From JBAZOD01 sp041648955 (GTDB lineage: Bacteria > Patescibacteriota > Patescibacteriia > Patescibacteriales > JAQTRU01): a stretch of 27,253 bases of DNA. The notes under the pieces were generated by a model. That model saw nothing but the letters and a program-made list of their open reading frames with translations. It was not told the origin of the DNA and did no database searches. The stretch's first letter is position 1. Each line of letters begins with the position of its first letter. Location of the stretch: positions 1 through 27,253 of the forward strand of contig JBAZOD010000005.1 of the NCBI GenBank assembly GCA_041648955.1, given 5' to 3'. Shown here piece by piece: positions 23,475-27,253 of the stretch. The translations under genes were made by a program, and so were the position numbers.

Positions 23475-23502
23475 ATTATACATAATAATTAAAAAATTGC
23501 AA
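23475..23502 (-). promoter_or_regulatory. Promoter of rpsA
   Basis: On the minus strand TTGCAA (23497-23502) and TATAAT (23475-23480) are spaced by 16 nt. Confidence 0.7.
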
Positions 23503-23542
23503 GCCCCCTGCTTCCTATTTTAGCCAAACCGAGATAAAAAAA

Positions 23543-24109
23543 TTAATAATACAAGAAACTTTTTCTTACCTGTTCAAAATATGGACGGCATTGATTTTTA
23601 TCCTTTTCTTCAGATGACATAACATAATCTACAATAACGCTTCCAATTGGAATTTGCATTTCATAAATAAACTTTCCATTTTCCAATATTTCCTCTTTTT
23701 TTATCGCCGGGGTTATCCCAGCATAAATTATGGAAAATCCAGTTTGTTCTTTTAACAACCTATTTATATTAATTTCCCCCGCGCTCCTATTCACCCTACT
23801 TTTTATTTCACAAATCTTTTGCCCATCAATATCAAAATAAAAATCAGGCGCCTTTCCTTGCGTTGCCTCCCATCCCGCTGGCAAAGTTATTTCGAAGCCA
23901 TCCAAAACATTGCCGACAATAGTCCGGCCGTTATCCATTTCGGTAATAGCATAGACGGAAGGATTATGGACTAATTGACCGGCAATCCAGTCCACGCTTT
24001 CATCTCTTACCAGCGCCCACCAAATAAATAATTCTCCCAAAACCGCTGCCAAAACCAAAACAACAACTTTTACCAAATAATATTTACCATACTTTAACCT
24101 ATAATACAT
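23543..24109 (-). CDS. Membrane-anchored protein of unknown function
   Basis: I do not recognise a family. The 188-residue protein has a short basic start, one hydrophobic segment at about residues 13-33, then an extracytoplasmic domain of mixed strand/helix character. It includes GFEITLPAGWEATQG near residue 72 and DFYFDIDGQKICEIKSRV near 88; phrases like this are seen in small exported lipoprotein-like or PsbP/Mog1-fold domains. Two cysteines (about 97 and 173) could form a disulfide. It starts 5 nt after the exonuclease gene and is probably co-transcribed with it. The membrane topology is well supported; the function is unknown. Confidence 0.75.
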   Translation of the reverse strand: MYYRLKYGKYYLVKVVVLVLAAVLGELFIWWALVRDESVDWIAGQLVHNPSVYAITEMDNGRTIVGNVLDGFEITLPAGWEATQGKAPDFYFDIDGQKICEIKSRVNRSAGEININRLLKEQTGFSIIYAGITPAIKKEEILENGKFIYEMQIPIGSVIVDYVMSSEEKDKNQCRPYFEQVRKSFLYY

Positions 24110-24114
24110 ACAAT

Positions 24115-24828
24115 TTATATATTAGGTTGTATATACTCTTGCCAAGCCTTATATAATTTAGCTGTTGCTATCAAATCCCTACTATTATACTCAGCAATTT
24201 TTTTATATTCTCCATTTTTAAACAATAGGCCGACATCATCGCCAGTGACACCTGAAATTTTAGGACTTTCAATCCCGAGAGCTCGGCAATATAAATGAAG
24301 ATTCCCCTTTCTCCTAACTGCTCCATAAAATGAAAGCTGATCCAATAAATCTATATGCTTAACTCCGTATTGGCTGCCAAGATAGCGATTTGACATTAAA
24401 TTTACAGTTGGCTTTACCTGGCAGACGGCTGATCTTATTAGCATAAAAGGGACATCAAAAGATCGGCCATTAAAACTTATCGTTTCTTTATAATTTCTTA
24501 CACCCTGCCAAAAAGCATAAAGCATTTGCGCTTCATCTCGCTGTTTAAAAATAAAATTCCCGCTATTCCATTCTTTTATTTCTGCTTTGGGGGCGGAAAA
24601 ATATACTACTCCTTTATTTTTAATCGTATCATAAACCCCGATTGCGACAATCTCTCCGGTCAAAGGAGAAAAACCTAATCCTTCTTTCAAATCGGAAAGC
24701 ATGGCATTATACTTCCCATCTTCTTCTCCTGCTTCACGCTTAATCCAGCGAGTTAAATTCTCTTGAGTTTGAATATCAATATTTTCCCATTCTTCTCCAA
24801 TTGTTTCTATATCAAAAACTAAAGCCAT
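24115..24828 (-). CDS. DEDD-family 3'-5' exonuclease, PolB-exonuclease-like
   Basis: A 237-residue RNase H-fold protein resembling the predicted 3'-5' exonuclease family related to the proofreading domain of B-family DNA polymerases. The three exonuclease motifs are visible: VFDIETIG at residues 4-11 (Exo I, D and E), ISFNGRSFDVPFML near 117 (Exo II, Asp) and EYNSRDLIATA near 214 (Exo III, Asp, with Tyr four residues before it, the DEDDy type). SPLTGEIVAIGVYD follows Exo I. There is no polymerase domain. It likely trims DNA or RNA 3' ends in repair or processing; the substrate is inferred. It is the first gene of a two-gene minus-strand operon with the membrane-anchored unknown. Confidence 0.85.
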   Translation of the reverse strand: MALVFDIETIGEEWENIDIQTQENLTRWIKREAGEEDGKYNAMLSDLKEGLGFSPLTGEIVAIGVYDTIKNKGVVYFSAPKAEIKEWNSGNFIFKQRDEAQMLYAFWQGVRNYKETISFNGRSFDVPFMLIRSAVCQVKPTVNLMSNRYLGSQYGVKHIDLLDQLSFYGAVRRKGNLHLYCRALGIESPKISGVTGDDVGLLFKNGEYKKIAEYNSRDLIATAKLYKAWQEYIQPNI

Positions 24829-24877
24829 ATCTTTAAAATTATCTATTTTAATTCTATCTTTTTAAGCCTCGATCGTC

Positions 24878-24918
24878 AAACAAAATCCCGCCCTTCAGGA
24901 GGGCGGGATTATTTTATC
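24878..24918. terminator. Terminator after the thioredoxin-fold gene
   Basis: A perfect stem AATCCCGCCCT / AGGGCGGGATT with a 5-nt loop is followed on the minus strand by TTTTGTTT and on the plus strand by ATTTTAT. It ends the thioredoxin-fold gene and insulates the exonuclease operon. Confidence 0.88.
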
Positions 24919-24937
24919 TCTATATTTTAATTTTATC

Positions 24938-25912
24938 TTAATTGCAGCTAGCATCAGAAGGAGCGGAAGTTGTACCAGTTCCAAACCCAGCAGAGGGAGA
25001 GGCTGAAGATAATTCTTTACTACATTCTTCTGGCTGGTTGTTAAAAGCTGAACAAATCGTTGTAAGCAAGCTGGCAGAATCACGGCTGGAAGAAATTTGC
25101 GCACCATTAACAACTAAAGTCGGGGAACCTTGTACGCCATAAGTATCATTATCGGCTTTATAAACATCAAAAACCGGAAATTGACCGCTAGACCAAGTGC
25201 TCTTATCAGCAAATTTTTCCATAACTTTATATTCTTTATCAGTAGATGAAACGCAAGAGCTTAATTTTGTTTTATCCACGCCGGTTTTGCTTAAACATCC
25301 TTCTCCATCGCCAGCTTCAAGAAAACATTTTAAATAAGTATTTAATTTATCCCCTTGCTCCTTTTGAATACAATATTGGTTTAATTGTTCTTTCAACTCT
25401 TTTTCACCATGCATGGCATAATCACAAAATTTCAAAGTAAAATCAATTTTATCTCCCAGGGCCTCAACAACCGGTAAAATTCCTTTTTCAATCTGAGTGC
25501 CATAAGGGCAGTGGCTCATAACAAATAATTCTACTTTCGGCTTATCGGATTTACTGGCAGCTGTTTGCGCCTCAGCAGCTGGAGCGGCTGTTTCATCGTT
25601 TGCAGCAGCATTTAATTGTTCTGTCATGTTCAAAACCTGCGGAAAAAACTTTTCTCCATCTTTCGTTAAATAAGAATCAAAATCCTGACCGCCGACATTC
25701 ACTATAATTTTATAAAGACCCTGTTCTTCCGTAATACCTTTGACATCGGCTACTGTCCCGTCTGAAACCAAGTTACTATTGATAAACTCAACTGCTTTTG
25801 CCTTAGCTTCTTCTGGGGATAAGATGCTTTTAGCAGTTTTGGCTTCAAAAAATTTATAGCCTGCCCCTCCCAAGACGACTAAAACCGCTAAAATGATAAC
25901 AATTTTTTTCAT
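24938..25912 (-). CDS. Exported thioredoxin-fold protein, GILT/DsbA-like
   Basis: The 324-residue protein has a signal anchor (about residues 4-22), then an N-terminal alpha/beta domain (about 32-95) resembling small PepSY-like domains. An Ala/Glu/Thr-rich linker (about 100-125) leads to a thioredoxin-fold domain. That domain begins KVELFVMSHCPYGTQIEKGI, where the active site is CPYG: the usual second cysteine of CxxC is replaced by Gly. The cis-Pro loop is GSPTLVVNG, and further cysteines lie at about 163, 180, 195 and beyond, several of them in helical segments such as YLKCFLEAGDGEGC. This pattern resembles GILT-like and archaeal/CPR DsbA-type proteins. A role in extracytoplasmic thiol chemistry is inferred. 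The last 25 residues are Ser/Gly/Thr-rich with a terminal Cys. It is monocistronic, with its own terminator. Confidence 0.82.
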   Translation of the reverse strand: MKKIVIILAVLVVLGGAGYKFFEAKTAKSILSPEEAKAKAVEFINSNLVSDGTVADVKGITEEQGLYKIIVNVGGQDFDSYLTKDGEKFFPQVLNMTEQLNAAANDETAAPAAEAQTAASKSDKPKVELFVMSHCPYGTQIEKGILPVVEALGDKIDFTLKFCDYAMHGEKELKEQLNQYCIQKEQGDKLNTYLKCFLEAGDGEGCLSKTGVDKTKLSSCVSSTDKEYKVMEKFADKSTWSSGQFPVFDVYKADNDTYGVQGSPTLVVNGAQISSSRDSASLLTTICSAFNNQPEECSKELSSASPSAGFGTGTTSAPSDASCN

Positions 25913-26090
25913 ATCTTTTAATTAAACATTTATTCCTATTAAATAACGCCGTCGAGAGTATAAAATGCGTCGCAGCTAATAACCTGAGAGCTGCCAGCCA
26001 GCCCGTATAATAGACCGGTGAACGATGCGTATTTAACGGAATTTATTTTTAAAAAGTTATTAAATTTGTTATTTTACTTTAGCAAAATAG
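25913..26090. other. Intergenic region with a GC-richer segment
   Basis: Between the thioredoxin-fold gene and the lamin-tail gene. The 25945-26035 segment is less AT-rich and has GCAGCT / AGCTGC arms (about 25976-25998) and an ATGCGT direct repeat on either side. I see no ORF or known RNA signature. Confidence 0.4.
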
Positions 26091-26125
26091 AAAAAATAAG
26101 TCAAATAATTTTTCTCTTATTTTTT
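26091..26125. terminator. A/T-rich inverted repeat at the end of the lamin-tail gene
   Basis: AAAAAATAAG (26091-26100) and CTTATTTTTT (26116-26125) are perfect inverted copies overlapping the stop codon region. This is a weak, A/T-only terminator-like stem. Confidence 0.45.
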
Positions 26126-27253
26126 CTTTAATTCTTTTACCAAAAGCCCAGCTAAAATTAGAATAACCCCGCCGGCTAAAATTAGCAAATATTTTAAAAA
26201 TTCTTGTTTCTTATTCCTCCCTGATAGATTCCATTCGGAACTTTGGGCAACCTCGCCCAAAACCTGACCGTTATCGCTATCGCTATTATCCCCGCCCCTT
26301 CCTATTATATCATCTGAAGAACGGGGCATAATCTTCAAGCCAGATGAAGTCTGGCTTACTATGCCAGTGATCTCCATTCTTTCGCCTTCTATAAAACTTT
26401 TTAAGTCTATACCAGTATTCTTTTTTATATAAATCCTCGCTTCATCAGTACTATCATCCAAGTAAACATCCGAAGCTTTTCTGTCTGTAATTTCCCCTGT
26501 TATAGAAACCAAGCAACCAAGATATTCTTCGGTAATTTTATCTGCTGTAATATTTTCCGGCAAAGGCGCTGTTCGGCTTTCAACCTTTACTATATCTTCT
26601 TTCTGTTTGGTCTTAATTCTCTTCTCACCGTTTATTTCTGAGATTTCACCCTGCACCTCTATATAATCTCCAATTTTTAAAAAAGGAAAATCTTTTTTAT
26701 AATTATAAATCTGAACCCCGGATGAACCAACGATATAGAAATACTGTGTTCCAAAAATTCCCGGCTCTACTGCCACTATTCCTTTTGTTTTTACCAAATC
26801 TCCTATTTCCGACTCTCTTATTTTTTCCAGAGTTGTTAAAATATATCCTCCATCCCCTCCGGAAGAAATTTTTATTCCAGCCACTTCCGCTACCAATTTA
26901 CTACCTTGACTATCAGCTACGGAAATAATATTTTCTTCTCCAGGAGTAACTACAGTAGTCCAAAACCATTTTTTATTTTCTGCCCGAGCATAAGACTCCC
27001 CTGAAAAAGATTTTTCGTAATCAACTTCATCAATCAATTCATCTGAATTATTAAATAAACGAACAGATTCATTGGAATTATTCAAAGCTAACCCAGTTTC
27101 CGATCTTTCTGCCAAATAAAAACCGCCGCTTTCTATCCACAAATCATGATTAATCTTGTACGGCAAGCTTCCGCCTTCGATATCATCCAATTTCCAGCCA
27201 AATAAATTTACTCTATCAACTCCAATATTTTTCAATTCTATCCACTCTCCTTC
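26117..27253 (-). CDS. Lamin-tail/OB-fold membrane-anchored surface protein (N-terminus outside window)
   Basis: The frame is open to the right edge. The residues before the first possible start read EGEWIELKNIG, the conserved entry of a lamin-tail domain (N-E-W-I-E-L-x-N), so the true start is outside the window. The visible part has, in order: a lamin-tail domain of about 110 residues (including LFNNSDELIDEVDYEKSF, SYARAENKKWFWT and TPGEEN); two OB-fold-like segments (GDLVKTKGIVAVEPGIFGTQYFYI and LGCLVSITGEITDRKASDVYLDD), like those of extracellular nuclease-associated domains; a Ser/Asp/Gly linker; and one C-terminal transmembrane helix (about 24 residues) followed by KELKKK. This is a secreted, C-terminally anchored protein, and lamin-tail domains are common on CPR surface proteins and DNA-uptake-like factors. 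No nuclease active site is visible in this part. Confidence 0.8.
   Translation of the reverse strand, partial: EGEWIELKNIGVDRVNLFGWKLDDIEGGSLPYKINHDLWIESGGFYLAERSETGLALNNSNESVRLFNNSDELIDEVDYEKSFSGESYARAENKKWFWTTVVTPGEENIISVADSQGSKLVAEVAGIKISSGGDGGYILTTLEKIRESEIGDLVKTKGIVAVEPGIFGTQYFYIVGSSGVQIYNYKKDFPFLKIGDYIEVQGEISEINGEKRIKTKQKEDIVKVESRTAPLPENITADKITEEYLGCLVSITGEITDRKASDVYLDDSTDEARIYIKKNTGIDLKSFIEGERMEITGIVSQTSSGLKIMPRSSDDIIGRGGDNSDSDNGQVLGEVAQSSEWNLSGRNKKQEFLKYLLILAGGVILILAGLLVKELKKK

Overview
The window is a 27 kb stretch of an AT-rich bacterial chromosome, most likely from the Patescibacteria (Candidate Phyla Radiation), probably a Parcubacteria-like lineage. This placement is inferred from gene content. 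It rests on an archaeal-type UMP kinase (PyrH), an endonuclease Q-like PHP protein, a stand-alone GlmU uridylyltransferase domain, a lamin-tail/OB-fold surface protein, a type IV pilus retraction ATPase, many short operons, and a 23S rRNA with unusual helix expansions. The 16S rRNA gene is not next to the 23S. No insertion sequence, phage gene, CRISPR array or tRNA gene was recognised.

Layout. Positions 1-3803 (+): the C-terminal part of a translin-family protein, then a tightly packed run of CapA-like phosphoesterase, amino-acid permease, YfcE-type phosphodiesterase and AMMECR1. Positions 3850-4850 (+): a roughly 960-nt, comparatively GC-rich transcription unit. It has a consensus promoter, many perfect stem-loops, two possible pseudoknots, short ORFs with strong Shine-Dalgarno sites, and an intrinsic terminator. 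I recognise no known RNA family in it, and it is the most interesting part of the window. Positions 4939-9801 (-): uvrA, pyrH and recA. Positions 10092-10446 (+): an unlisted 44-residue Lys/Ala-rich histone-H1-like protein with tandem promoters and a large 3' stem-loop. Positions 10458-13531 (-): a TspO / transglutaminase-like / EndoQ-like operon, then the GlmU-like nucleotidyltransferase. Positions 13714-17348 (-): 5S and 23S rRNA with their own promoter. Positions 17376-21950 (-): pilT, rnc, nusB, rpmF and ftsH. Positions 22115-25912 (-): ribosomal protein S1, a membrane-anchored unknown, a PolB-like exonuclease and a thioredoxin-fold exported protein. Positions 26117-27253 (-): a lamin-tail/OB-fold membrane protein cut by the window edge.

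How the genes fit together. The central part is dominated by translation and RNA metabolism: 23S/5S rRNA, RNase III (which normally processes rRNA, and whose likely substrate stem flanks the 23S), NusB (rRNA antitermination), L32 and S1. FtsH adds membrane protein quality control. UvrA, RecA, the EndoQ-like protein and possibly the PolB-like nuclease form a DNA-repair component. Several intergenic regions, the 23S-5S spacer and one 23S expansion carry degenerate tandem repeats with a 7- or 8-nt period, often in inverted pairs.
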